A stretch of DNA of 64,000 nt from Betaproteobacteria bacterium (lineage in GTDB: Bacteria > Pseudomonadota > Gammaproteobacteria > Burkholderiales > Casimicrobiaceae), in contig JADJWJ010000022.1 of the NCBI GenBank assembly GCA_016716425.1, forward strand, positions 124,001 to 188,000, given 5' to 3'. The notes under the pieces were generated by a model. The model worked only from the letters and a program-made list of their open reading frames with translations. It had not been told where the DNA came from and did no database searches. A program made the translations under genes and the position numbers. Shown here one piece after another: positions 1 to 13,011 of the stretch. Each line of letters begins with the position of its first letter. The first letter of the stretch is position 1.

Positions 1-1
1 G

Positions 2-460
2 ACGGGCGACAACCAGAAGGCGGCGATCGAGCAGGGAACGGAGATCCCCTACGTGACGCCGGGCTCCGCGAACTCGCCGGCGACCGTGCAGTTCAAGAAG
101 GCGGTGCTGCGGCTGGACGTGACGCCGCAGATCACGGCCGACGGGCGGATCATCATGGTCGTCGAGGTGCGCAAGGACTCGGTCGGCCAGTACGTGCAGC
201 TCGGCGGCGGCTTCTCGGTGCCGTCGATCGACACGAAAAACGTGGTCACGCAGATCTCGGTGAACAACGGCGACACCGCCGTCATCGGCGGGATCTACGA
301 GGAGACGATCCGCAACGACGTGACGCAGGTGCCGTGGCTCGGCAACATCCCGATTCTCGGCTATCTGTTCAAGCAGACCGGAAACGTCAGCGAGAAGGCG
401 GAGCTGCTGATCTTCCTGACGCCGCGCATCGTGAAGGAGTCGGTCCAGGCCGTGCGGTAA
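2..460 (+). CDS. pilQ: Type IV pilus secretin PilQ, C-terminal fragment
   Basis: The reading frame is already open at the left edge and ends at TAA 458-460, so only about the last 152 residues are present. PilQ forms the outer-membrane secretin ring through which type IV pili are extruded. The fragment shows the end of the secretin domain: VQFKKAVLRLDVTPQIT, then the beta-rich VVTQISVNNGDTAVIGGIYE segment, the hallmark VPWLGNIPILGYLF, and the closing LLIFLTPRIVKE. Shikimate kinase starts 10 bases downstream, the usual betaproteobacterial pilQ-aroK-aroB order. The pilMNOP genes would be expected left of the window. An ATG-like start at 53 lies inside the conserved domain and is not the true start. 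Confidence 0.95.
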   Translation, partial: TGDNQKAAIEQGTEIPYVTPGSANSPATVQFKKAVLRLDVTPQITADGRIIMVVEVRKDSVGQYVQLGGGFSVPSIDTKNVVTQISVNNGDTAVIGGIYEETIRNDVTQVPWLGNIPILGYLFKQTGNVSEKAELLIFLTPRIVKESVQAVR

Positions 461-470
461 CATCCGTGCG

Positions 471-1073
471 GTGAGCGCGCATCCGGGAGGCGAACCCGCC
501 TCCGTCCACACCGTTGCCCCGGTGCCGCTGCACCGGGGCAATTTGTTTCTGATCGGCCTGCCCGGGGCAGGCAAGTCCACGCTCGGGCGCCAGCTGGCGC
601 GCCGGCTGTCCAAGCGCTTCGTCGACGCCGACCACGAACTCGAGCGCAGGCTCGGGGTGTCGATCCCGACGATCTTCGAAATCGAGGGCGAGTCGGGCTT
701 CCGCGACCGGGAGGAAGCCACGCTCGCCGAACTCGCCGCGCAGACCGACATCGTGCTGTCCACCGGCGGCGGCGTCGTGCTGCGGCCGGCCAACCGCGCC
801 CGGCTGAAGGAGCATGGCACCGTCGTCTACCTGCACGCGGAGCCCGCGACGCTCTACGCGCGCGTGCGCCACAGCCGCAACCGGCCGCTGCTGCAGACGG
901 CCGACCCGCTGGGGCGGCTGGCCGAGCTGTACGCGCAGCGCGACGCGTTGTACCGGGAGACGGCCGACCACGTCGTGGGGTCGGAGCGCGGCGAGGTGAT
1001 GCGCTTCGCGCGCATGTTCGAGACCGGAGGTCCCGGCGATGGAACCGCAGAGCCGTCCGATGACGGAGGCTAG
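471..1073 (+). CDS. aroK: Shikimate kinase
   Basis: Phosphorylates shikimate at the 3-hydroxyl with ATP in the cytosolic pathway to chorismate. The P-loop GLPGAGKST is at residues 29-37, the shikimate-binding Asp is in DAD (52-54), the conserved arginine is in GFRDREE (76-82), and STGGGVVL follows near residue 100. At 200 residues it is longer than the usual 170-185; the first 20 or so residues do not resemble the family, so initiation could be later (for example GTG at 522). The GTG at 471 is the earliest start and follows the pilQ stop closely. Its stop lies 4 bases before the preferred aroB start, so the two are probably cotranscribed. Confidence 0.95.
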   Translation: MSAHPGGEPASVHTVAPVPLHRGNLFLIGLPGAGKSTLGRQLARRLSKRFVDADHELERRLGVSIPTIFEIEGESGFRDREEATLAELAAQTDIVLSTGGGVVLRPANRARLKEHGTVVYLHAEPATLYARVRHSRNRPLLQTADPLGRLAELYAQRDALYRETADHVVGSERGEVMRFARMFETGGPGDGTAEPSDDGG

Positions 1074-1077
1074 GACG

Positions 1078-2217
1078 ATGCAACCCGCGCGATCGCCTTC
1101 CGGCGGCGAGGCGGCCGGTCCGCCGGACCCGGCCGGCAACGCCGACCTGAGCCCGCTGAACGTGGCGCTCTCCGAGCGCTCGTACCCGATCCACATCGGC
1201 GCCGGTGTGCTGCGCCGGGCGGGGCCGCTCTTGGCCTCGCTCGCGGTGCGCGACGCCGTCGTCGTCACCAATGCCACGGTCGCCGCGCACTGGCAGGCGC
1301 CGCTCATGGCGAGCCTCGCGGACGGCGGCGTGCGCGCGCAGGTCGTCACCATTCCGGATGGCGAGGCGCACAAGAACTGGGACACGCTGCAGGCGGTGGT
1401 CACGCGCCTGCTCGAGTTGCGCTGCGAGCGGAGCACGACGCTGATCGCGCTGGGCGGGGGCGTCGTCGGCGACGTCGCCGGCTTCGCGGCCGCCGTCTAC
1501 CAGCGGGGCATGCCGTTCGTGCAGGTGCCGACGACGCTGCTGGCGCAGGTCGACTCGTCGGTCGGCGGCAAGACCGGCATCAACCACCCGCTGGGCAAGA
1601 ACATGGTCGGCGCGTTCCACCAGCCGCGCGCCGTGCTGATCGACACCGACTGCCTCGCCACGCTGCCGCCGCGGGAGCTTGCGGCGGGCTTGGCGGAAGT
1701 GATCAAGTACGGCGCGATCCGCGACGCCGCGTTCCTCGCCTGGCTGGAAGCGCGGATGGACGCGCTCGTCGCGCGCACGCCGGCGGATCTCGCGCACGCG
1801 ATCCGCGAGAGCTGCCGGATCAAGGCCGAGATCGTCGCCGCCGACGAGCGCGAACAGGGCGAGCGCGCGCTGCTCAACTTCGGCCACACGTTCGGGCACG
1901 CGATCGAGAACGCACTGGGGTACGGGCAGTGGCTGCACGGCGAGGCGGTGGCGGCGGGGATGGTGGTTGCCGCCGACGTGTCGCGCCGGCTCGGCCGGAT
2001 CGGCGAGGCCGACGTCGCGCGCCTGGCTGCGCTCGTGGCGCGCGCGGGCCTCCCGACCACATCCCCCGCGCTCGGCTTCGAGCGCTGGATGGCGCTGATG
2101 GGCCGCGACAAGAAGGTCGTCGGCGGGACGATCCGCTTCGTGCTGCTCGATGCGCTGGGTCGCGCGGCGGTCACCGCAGGCGTGCCGGACGCCGTACTGC
2201 GCGACGCGCTGCCCTAG
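1078..2217 (+). CDS. aroB: 3-dehydroquinate synthase
   Basis: Converts DAHP to 3-dehydroquinate, the second step of the shikimate pathway, using NAD and a divalent metal. Visible motifs are LNVALSERSYPIHIG at the start of the family domain, the NAD-binding GGGVVGDVAGF, QVPTTLLAQVDSSVGGKTGIN, and metal ligands in LAEVIKYG, NFGHTFGHAIE and WLHGEAVAAG. The frame is also open from ATG 1039, which would overlap aroK by 35 bases. I prefer ATG 1078, which has GGAGG eight bases upstream and gives 379 residues. About 25 residues still precede the conserved domain. Confidence 0.96.
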   Translation: MQPARSPSGGEAAGPPDPAGNADLSPLNVALSERSYPIHIGAGVLRRAGPLLASLAVRDAVVVTNATVAAHWQAPLMASLADGGVRAQVVTIPDGEAHKNWDTLQAVVTRLLELRCERSTTLIALGGGVVGDVAGFAAAVYQRGMPFVQVPTTLLAQVDSSVGGKTGINHPLGKNMVGAFHQPRAVLIDTDCLATLPPRELAAGLAEVIKYGAIRDAAFLAWLEARMDALVARTPADLAHAIRESCRIKAEIVAADEREQGERALLNFGHTFGHAIENALGYGQWLHGEAVAAGMVVAADVSRRLGRIGEADVARLAALVARAGLPTTSPALGFERWMALMGRDKKVVGGTIRFVLLDALGRAAVTAGVPDAVLRDALP

Positions 2218-2224
2218 CTTCGAA

Positions 2225-2660
2225 GTTTCAGGGCGTCATCAGGGGTCATTCACGAGCGCCCCGGCACCGTCGTCCCCGCGACAGCGGGGGCGCGGCGTCG
2301 TGGGTTCGCGCGCATGTCAGTGGCGACGGGCCGTCCCGAGCGACTGACCTGCCACGGCCTCGTTGGACAGCTTCGAAATGCAATCGTGCGCGCGTCGGCC
2401 GTCGCCCTCGCGCGCAGACGCGCTCCGCGAGCCTTGGCTTCCCTTGCAGGGCGCGCCTTCGCTTGCAAGCGAAGGCTGCTCGAGCGGCCCGGAGCATGCT
2501 CCGGGAAACCCCGCTCTCGCCCCCGCGCGCGAGGGCGTCCCGGTGGGGCAGCGAGCGCGGCGAGCGTGGGGGCTGTTTCATCCTGGGCAAGCCCGGGCCA
2601 CTCGGTCCCCGCCTGCGCGGGGGACGACCGCAGGCTCGCGTGCGGTGCATGCCGCGCGAT
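2225..2660. repeat. Dispersed repeat, copy A, in the gap after aroB
   Basis: The 569 bases between aroB and the next gene contain no convincing gene. Overlapping open frames run on both strands with alanine/arginine-rich translations typical of noncoding high-GC DNA. The stretch from about 2328 to 2584 is recognisably related to two copies at 29.1-29.55 kb, sharing GGGCCGTCCCGAG, CCACGGCC, GCGCGCCTTCGC, GAGCGGCCCGGAGCATG and GGGGCAGCGAGCGC in the same order. Inside it are a perfect 22-bp palindrome (2455-2476) and a perfect 18-bp palindrome (2488-2505). GTCGTCCCCGCG near 2269 and its inverted counterpart GCGGGGGACGAC near 2618 may mark the ends. Confidence 0.7.
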
Positions 2661-2706
2661 GACACCGTCGTGAAGGATCGCGTCTAGCACGGTAGTCCGT
2701 GGAAGC

Positions 2707-2738
2707 GGCGACGGCCCCCGCGGGGGCCGTCGCCTTTT
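2707..2738 (+). terminator. Rho-independent terminator
   Basis: A perfect 28-bp palindrome (2707-2734), starting GGCGACGG and centred on CCCGCGGG, is followed directly by TTTTCC on the + strand. This is a strong intrinsic terminator for rightward transcription, probably the end of the pilQ-aroK-aroB transcript about 490 bases upstream. The stem could also block leftward transcription from the lipoprotein gene ending at 2787, but no U-tract lies on that side. Confidence 0.8.
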
Positions 2739-2786
2739 CCTGCGCGTCCGCGCCGGCGCCGGGGGCCGGCGCCGGGGCTCACGCCG

Positions 2787-4772
2787 TTACGGGCACGTGA
2801 TGCTGCGGATCACCACGGCCGGCACGGGCGCCGAGTCGGTGACCGTGATATTGGTCAGCGCCTGGCCCGCCGGGGTGTCGAGCAGCCCGGTCACCTGGAA
2901 GCCCCCGCCGCTGAAGCCGATCAGCGTCGGCGCGATCGAGGCCCCGGCGTTGGGCGGCGTCGGGAAGGCGACCGTGTACGGCGGCGTGCCGCCGGTGACG
3001 ACGAAGTTGTACGTTCCGCCTGCGCACGTGCCGGGCAGGGCCGGCGGCGGCGCCACGACGACGTTGCCCGGCGTCACCGTCAGCGGCCCGGTCGGCGTCG
3101 TGATCGGGCACGTGATGGTCGCGACACCCTGCAGCTGCGGCGTGCTCGAGTCGGCGACCGTGATGTTGGTCGTCTGCACGCCGTTCGTGAGGCCGGTGAC
3201 GGAGAAGCCCTGGCCCGACGCTGCGAGCGACGTCGGCGCAATCGACGCACCCGGCCGCGGCGACGCGAAGAACACGCTGTACGGCGGCGTGCCGCCGGTC
3301 ACGACGAAGTTCGACGTCTGGTTGACGCAGCCGTTCGGATTGTTGCCGCCCGAGTAGTTGTAGTTGAGCGGCGAGATCACCAGCGCCGACGGCGGCGTCG
3401 GCGGCGGCGCGCCGGAGCAGTCGATGGAGACCGTCGTCGACTGCCGCGGCGTGCTCGAGTCGTATGCGGTGATCGTCGTCGACGCCGGCGACGTGATGCC
3501 GCTCACCGTGACCGCCTGCCCGGACGCGATGCCGGTCTGCGGAGACAATACCACCGACGTCGAACTGGTCGTCGACGCCGTGACGACCGAATACGGGGCG
3601 ACCCCGCCGGTCAGCAGGAACTGGAACGTGTTCGACGGTACGCAGTTCGCCTTCGCGATCGCGGCCGGCGTGGCTTCCAGCACCGTCGGCGGCGGAATCG
3701 GCGCCGTCGTGCCGACCTGGTTGGTGACGGTGGGGTACGAGCCGCCCGGGATGGTGCGGCCCGTCGCGTCCGTGATCACGTACGTCAGGTTGATGAAGCA
3801 GCTGCCGTTGGTCGTCGTCGTGAACGCGCCGCCGCTCGTCAGCACCGGGACGCCCCCGAGCGTCACCGTCTGCGGGAAGTTGACGGCGACCTGGTACGGC
3901 GGCGTGCCGCCGAAGATGTAGTTGGTGACGGTGACGCCGGACGAGCACGTCCGGTTGTCGGGGCCGTTGATCGTGGTGCTGCCGAGCGGCAGCACCGAGA
4001 GCACGGCGCCGCCGACCGTCATCTGCAGGATCGGGAAGCTGCCGGTGACCTGGTTGCCGGTCGTGATGTCGGTCGCGCGGATGATGCCGGTCTGCGTCGG
4101 CGTGTCGGCAGGAACCGAGAGCACGACGACGGCGTTGCCGTTGACGTCGGTGACGACGGTCAGCGTGTTGACGAGCGGCTGGGCCGGGTTGGTCGACACG
4201 ATCGAGAACGCGCCCTGCACCACGTCGAAGCGGACCTGGCGGCCCTTGATCCCCGCGCCGCCGGCGCCGGTGACGGTGACCAACGCCGTGCCGGTGCTGC
4301 CGGAACACAGGTTGCCCTCGGTCGTCTCGCACGCCGGGTTCGGATTGGCGTTGACCGAGATGCTGGACGGCAGCAGCGGGGCCGGCTGCACGCTGATGCC
4401 CGCGGGCAGCGAGACGGTGCCGACCGCGTCCTGCACGGTGATCGCGACGCCGGTCGTCGCCGGGACGTTGTTCGCCAGCAGGACGATCGTTTCGCCGGAC
4501 ACCGAGGTCGCGACCGGGAGGACCGACGCGTTGGTGGAAAACGCGCGGTACGGCGCGACGCCGCCGTAAACCGTCAGCGTGACCGGAGTCCCCGGATAGA
4601 CGGTGAGCGCGTCCGGCAGCAGCGTCAGCGGCGGAATGACCGGCGGCGGCGGCGTGTACGGGTTGTTCGGCGCCCCGCTGCCGCCACCGCACCCGGCCAG
4701 GGCAAGGATGCCGGCAACCGCGAAGAGTGCGGTCGCGCCGCGGAGCCATGCGGAAAAACGCCGTTCTACCAT
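2787..4772 (-). CDS. Surface lipoprotein with five GG-x-x-PY Ig-like repeats
   Basis: A 661-residue exported protein of unknown function. From the chosen start the signal peptide ends in the lipobox LALAGC with Cys28 as the lipidation site, followed by GGGSGAPNNPY and a proline-rich spacer. The rest is threonine/serine/valine-rich beta-sandwich-like sequence with five recurrences of GG(V/T)(A/P)PY: YGGVAPYR, FGGTPPYQ, TGGVAPYS, TGGTPPYS and TGGTPPYT, most ending in an I-T-V-x-D-S type strand. Scattered cysteines recur once or twice per repeat. ATG at 4772 has AGGA about eight bases upstream; a longer frame to 4838 lacks that support. Genes on both sides are housekeeping and give no functional hint. 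An adhesin or cell-surface scaffold role is inference. Confidence 0.8.
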   Translation of the reverse strand: MVERRFSAWLRGATALFAVAGILALAGCGGGSGAPNNPYTPPPPVIPPLTLLPDALTVYPGTPVTLTVYGGVAPYRAFSTNASVLPVATSVSGETIVLLANNVPATTGVAITVQDAVGTVSLPAGISVQPAPLLPSSISVNANPNPACETTEGNLCSGSTGTALVTVTGAGGAGIKGRQVRFDVVQGAFSIVSTNPAQPLVNTLTVVTDVNGNAVVVLSVPADTPTQTGIIRATDITTGNQVTGSFPILQMTVGGAVLSVLPLGSTTINGPDNRTCSSGVTVTNYIFGGTPPYQVAVNFPQTVTLGGVPVLTSGGAFTTTTNGSCFINLTYVITDATGRTIPGGSYPTVTNQVGTTAPIPPPTVLEATPAAIAKANCVPSNTFQFLLTGGVAPYSVVTASTTSSTSVVLSPQTGIASGQAVTVSGITSPASTTITAYDSSTPRQSTTVSIDCSGAPPPTPPSALVISPLNYNYSGGNNPNGCVNQTSNFVVTGGTPPYSVFFASPRPGASIAPTSLAASGQGFSVTGLTNGVQTTNITVADSSTPQLQGVATITCPITTPTGPLTVTPGNVVVAPPPALPGTCAGGTYNFVVTGGTPPYTVAFPTPPNAGASIAPTLIGFSGGGFQVTGLLDTPAGQALTNITVTDSAPVPAVVIRSITCP

Positions 4773-5085
4773 GGTCGAGTCCTGATGATGTTGTCCTAAA
4801 ATTCCGCTTGGCCGCGCCTGTTTTGAACGCTGCAACAAGCATCTAGCCGATTTTGTTCAGATTAAAGCCCAAGTACGGGGTCTGCGCAAGTCTTTCCCTC
4901 TGGATTCGGCCCCGCTCCGGCGGTCGCTGTTGCGTCGGCGGCGGACCTGGCCGCAGAGTGATTGCCGCATTGCAGCATCGCGAGTAGTATGGTCCGGTTT
5001 CGGCGCCTAATTGCAAGATTGGGGCCAGCGCGCGCTCGCCCCGCGTGCGGACGTACCCGTGGCAACCCATCCGATCGAGGTCACC
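4773..5085. other. Divergent upstream region of lipoprotein and gltB
   Basis: This stretch separates the leftward lipoprotein gene from rightward gltB and must carry both promoters. The part from 4795 to 4875 is AT-richer than the surroundings. I see no convincing paired -35/-10 boxes and no riboswitch-like structure. Short frames here translate to low-complexity sequence and are not supported as genes. Confidence 0.5.
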
Positions 5086-9837
<4,752 letters not shown>

Positions 9838-9888
9838 CGGCACGGCGGGCATTCACTTCAGCGATTGCAGGCGTCCGAGCACCCAACC

Positions 9889-11325
9889 ATGGGCAAGATC
9901 ACCGGATTTCTCGAGTTGCAGCGCATCCAGGAAGTCGCGCAGCCCGCCAACGAGCGCGTGCGCCACTATCGCGAGTTCGTGCTCGCGCTGAAGGATGACG
10001 AGGCGGCGGCGCAGGGCGCACGCTGCATGGACTGCGGCATTCCGTTCTGCCAGAGCGGGTGCCCGATCCACAACGTCATCCCGGACTGGAACGACCTCGT
10101 CTACCGGCACCAGTGGCAGCGGGCGCTCGACGTGCTGCACTCGACCAACAACTTTCCCGAGTTCACCGGACGCGTGTGCCCGGCGCCGTGCGAGGCGGCG
10201 TGCACGCTCAACATCAACAACGATCCGGTAGGCATCAAGTCGATCGAGCACTTCATCGTCGACAAGGGCTGGGACGAGGGCTGGATCGTGCCGCAGCCGC
10301 CGGCCGCGAAGACCGGACGGCGCGTGGCGGTCGTCGGCTCCGGTCCGGCGGGACTCGCCTGCGCGCAACAGCTCGCGCGCGCGGGCCACGACGTGGTCCT
10401 CTTCGAGAAGGCCGACCGCATCGGGGGCCTGCTGCGCTACGGCATCCCGGATTTCAAGATGGAGAAGCACCTGATCGATCGCCGGATGGCGCAGATGGCG
10501 GAGGAGGGCGTGACGTTCCGCCCGAACGCCGACGTCGGCGGCAACGTGGCGGCCGCAGCGCTGCTTGCCGAGTACGACGCCGTGGTCCTGACCGGCGGCG
10601 CCGAGGCGCCGCGCGACCTGCCCGTGCCCGGCCGCGACCTCGACGGCGTCCACTTCGCCATGGAGTTCCTGCCGCAGCAGAACAGGGTGGTCGCCGGCGA
10701 CGTCGTCGGCAAGCAGATCAAGGCGACCGGCAAGCACGTCGTCGTCATTGGCGGCGGCGACACCGGGTCCGACTGCGTGGGTACGTCGAACCGCCATGGC
10801 GCGGCATCGGTCACGCAGTTCGAGCTCCTGCCGCAGCCGCCGGAGAGCGAGAACAAGCCGCTGGTGTGGCCCAACTGGCCGATCAAGCTGCGCACGTCCT
10901 CGTCGCACGAGGAAGGCTGCGCGCGCGACTGGTCGGTGACCACCAAGCGCTTCGAGGGCCGCGGCGGCAGAGTCGAGAAGCTCGTGGCTGCCCGCGTGGA
11001 GTGGCAGCGCGACGGCAGCGGCGCGACGAAGATGGTCGAGGTCCCCGGCGCCGAGTTCGAGCTGGCCGCGGACCTCGTGCTGCTCGCGATGGGCTTCACC
11101 GGCCCTGCGCGGCGTGGCCTGCTCGAGCAGTTCGGCGTCGAGCTCGACGCGCGCGGCAACGTGAAGGCCGACACCGACAGCTACCGCACGTCGGTGCCCA
11201 AGGTGTTCGCCGCCGGCGACATGCGGCGCGGGCAGTCGCTCGTCGTCTGGGCGATCCGCGAAGGGCGACAGGCGGCGCGCGCCGTCGACGCGTTCCTGAT
11301 GGGGGCGTCGGTCCTGCCGCGGTAG
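9889..11325 (+). CDS. gltD: Glutamate synthase, small subunit
   Basis: FAD-dependent NADPH-oxidising subunit that feeds electrons to GltB. The N-terminal cysteine-rich region that binds 4Fe-4S clusters is clear: CMDCGIPFCQSGCPIHN near residues 47-61 and CPAPCEAAC near 105. It is followed by the FAD Rossmann motif VAVVGSGPAGLACAQQL and the NADPH motif HVVVIGGGDTGSDCVG. The C-terminal FAADGDM-type block reads VFAAGDMRRGQSLVVWAI. ATG 9889 starts the family-typical MGKITGFLELQR; a TTG at 9865 adds eight unrelated residues. 478 residues is normal. It forms an operon with gltB. Confidence 0.97.
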   Translation: MGKITGFLELQRIQEVAQPANERVRHYREFVLALKDDEAAAQGARCMDCGIPFCQSGCPIHNVIPDWNDLVYRHQWQRALDVLHSTNNFPEFTGRVCPAPCEAACTLNINNDPVGIKSIEHFIVDKGWDEGWIVPQPPAAKTGRRVAVVGSGPAGLACAQQLARAGHDVVLFEKADRIGGLLRYGIPDFKMEKHLIDRRMAQMAEEGVTFRPNADVGGNVAAAALLAEYDAVVLTGGAEAPRDLPVPGRDLDGVHFAMEFLPQQNRVVAGDVVGKQIKATGKHVVVIGGGDTGSDCVGTSNRHGAASVTQFELLPQPPESENKPLVWPNWPIKLRTSSSHEEGCARDWSVTTKRFEGRGGRVEKLVAARVEWQRDGSGATKMVEVPGAEFELAADLVLLAMGFTGPARRGLLEQFGVELDARGNVKADTDSYRTSVPKVFAAGDMRRGQSLVVWAIREGRQAARAVDAFLMGASVLPR

Positions 11326-11526
11326 TGTGCCCGCGGTCGAACCACGAAGGACACGAGGAGCACGACGCACAACCTGCCGGGCACTGCGCCGCCATGATGG
11401 GCAGGATGGCGGAGCGCGCTCCACGATCGGGCGCTCCTTCGCGTGCTTCGTGTTCGGCGGATCGCCCTGCGTCCCCGGTAGAATCCGCCCTCGGCCTGCT
11501 GCTGCGCATTCCCATCCGTCGACCGC
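11326..11526. other. gltD-hemE spacer with degenerate inverted motif
   Basis: A 201-base gap without a gene. Near 11340 it has ACCACGAAGGACACGAGG, and near 11447 CTTCGCGTGCTTCGTGTTCGG in roughly inverted orientation. This resembles degraded copies of the ACCACGAAG/CTTCGTGGT-type intergenic repeats seen in many proteobacteria. Whether it forms a structure or a terminator is uncertain; no T-run follows. Confidence 0.35.
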
Positions 11527-12594
11527 ATGATCCAGAACGACACGTTCCTGCGCGCGCTGCGGCGCGAACCTACCCCGCACACGCCGGTCTGGCTGATGCG
11601 GCAGGCGGGCCGCTACCTGCCCGAGTACAACGCGACGCGCGCGAAGGCGGGCAGCTTCATGGGCCTCGCAACGAACCCCGCGCTGGCGGCGGAGGTGACG
11701 CTGCAGCCGCTCGCGCGCTTCCCGCTGGACGCGGCGATCCTCTTCTCCGACATTCTGACCGTCCCGGACGCAATGGGCCTCGGCCTGTCGTTCGCGGAAG
11801 GCGAGGGGCCGCGCTTCGCGCGTACGGTGCGCGACGAGGCGGCCGTGCGGGCGCTCGCCGTGCCCGACCTGGCAAAGCTCCGGTACGTCTTCGACGCGGT
11901 CGCGCTGATCAAGCGCGAGCTGGCCGGACGCGTGCCGCTGATCGGGTTCGCCGGCAGCCCCTTCACGCTCGCCTGCTACATGATCGAGGGCGGCGGCAGC
12001 CCCGACTTCGCGACCGTGCGGAGGATGGCCTACGCGCGGCCCGACCTGCTGGGCGAGGTGGTGGCGGTGAACGCGCGGGCGGTCGCCGCGTATCTTGCCG
12101 CGCAGATCGACGCCGGCGCGGACGCCGTCATGTTGTTCGATACATGGGGCGGGCTGCTGCCGGCGGACGCGTATCGCCGGTTCTCGCTCGGGCCGATGCG
12201 CGACGTGCTGGCGGCGCTGGCGGCGCGGCCCGGACCTCGGGTGCCGACGATCGTGTTCACCAAGGGCGGCGGCGCGTGGCTGCCGGAGATCGCCGCGTCG
12301 GGCGCCGACGGCGTCGGGCTCGACTGGACGGTCGACATCGCGGCCGCGCGGGCTGCGGTCGGCGGGCGCGTCGCGCTGCAGGGCAACCTCGATCCGCTGG
12401 TGCTGCTCACCGACCCGGACACCGTTCGCCGCGAAGCTTCCGCCATCGTGCGCGCCGCCGGGCCCGCGCCCGGCCACATCTTCAACCTGGGCCACGGCAT
12501 CGTGCCCGGCACGCCGCCGGAGAACGTGGCCGCACTGGTCGAGGCCGTGCACGCGACGTCCCGCACCGTCCGATTGGCCGCCGCCGCCTCGTGA
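11527..12594 (+). CDS. hemE: Uroporphyrinogen decarboxylase
   Basis: Decarboxylates the four acetate side chains of uroporphyrinogen III to give coproporphyrinogen III in haem synthesis. Both family signatures are present: PVWLMRQAGRYLPEY near residues 20-34, containing the conserved substrate-binding arginines, and GFAGSPFTLACYMIEGGGS in the middle. The catalytic Asp sits in ILFSDILTVP, and GHGIVPGTPPENVAALVEAV closes the fold. 355 residues matches the family. Position between gltD and priA is a common betaproteobacterial order. Confidence 0.97.
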   Translation: MIQNDTFLRALRREPTPHTPVWLMRQAGRYLPEYNATRAKAGSFMGLATNPALAAEVTLQPLARFPLDAAILFSDILTVPDAMGLGLSFAEGEGPRFARTVRDEAAVRALAVPDLAKLRYVFDAVALIKRELAGRVPLIGFAGSPFTLACYMIEGGGSPDFATVRRMAYARPDLLGEVVAVNARAVAAYLAAQIDAGADAVMLFDTWGGLLPADAYRRFSLGPMRDVLAALAARPGPRVPTIVFTKGGGAWLPEIAASGADGVGLDWTVDIAAARAAVGGRVALQGNLDPLVLLTDPDTVRREASAIVRAAGPAPGHIFNLGHGIVPGTPPENVAALVEAVHATSRTVRLAAAAS

Positions 12595-13011
12595 CGTGCC
12601 GCACCCGGCGGGCGGAAGGCCGCGCCAGTGCTGGTGTTGCAGGCCCTTGACAAGCGGCGCGACCGGCGTTCCGGCAGCGGCACTTATGCACACGGCGGCC
12701 GCTATCCGCGGCGATTCGGGCTGCCCGCGCCGCATGGCGGGCATCGCGGGTGCAACTCCTTGATCGACAATGAAATTATGTTTCATCGCGCAAGCCGCGC
12801 CGCCCGCCCGCGAAAGCAGCCGTCATAATGGCCCGGCGAACGCTTGCATTTACGCACAAAGTTATGCACAGCCGTGTGTGTGTTGTTTTCGCGCCCCTTA
12901 TGAATGAAGGACTTGGGGAACATACCTGCGGTTGGAAATGAGGACTTCGAACACTACAACCGCATCGCGGCGAGTGCGACACGCCCATCGCGCGGCCCGC
13001 GGGCACCGGCG
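12595..13011. other. Upstream region of priA with a DnaA-box-like site
   Basis: A 417-base gap with AT-richer islands. TGAAA-TTATG-TTTCA near 12773-12787 is an inverted repeat with a 5-base spacer. TTATGCACA at 12862-12870 matches the DnaA-box consensus TTATNCACA exactly, but it is a single site. A frame from ATG 12904 runs into priA and adds 36 residues that PriA proteins normally lack, so I treat it as untranslated leader. No other gene is supported. Confidence 0.4.

Noticed and set aside
2246..2690. Several overlapping frames of 100-250 codons after aroB
   Set aside because: They run on both strands through repeat DNA, are compositionally biased and show no conserved domain. Similar translations at 29 kb reflect shared repeat DNA, not a protein family.
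12862..12870. Chromosomal replication origin near priA
   Set aside because: Only one DnaA-box match is present, and there is no dnaA, dnaN or AT-rich unwinding element.
12904..13011. N-terminal extension of PriA from ATG 12904
   Set aside because: The added 36 residues are not similar to PriA, which typically begins MPIAQVALP-like, and ATG 13012 matches that exactly.
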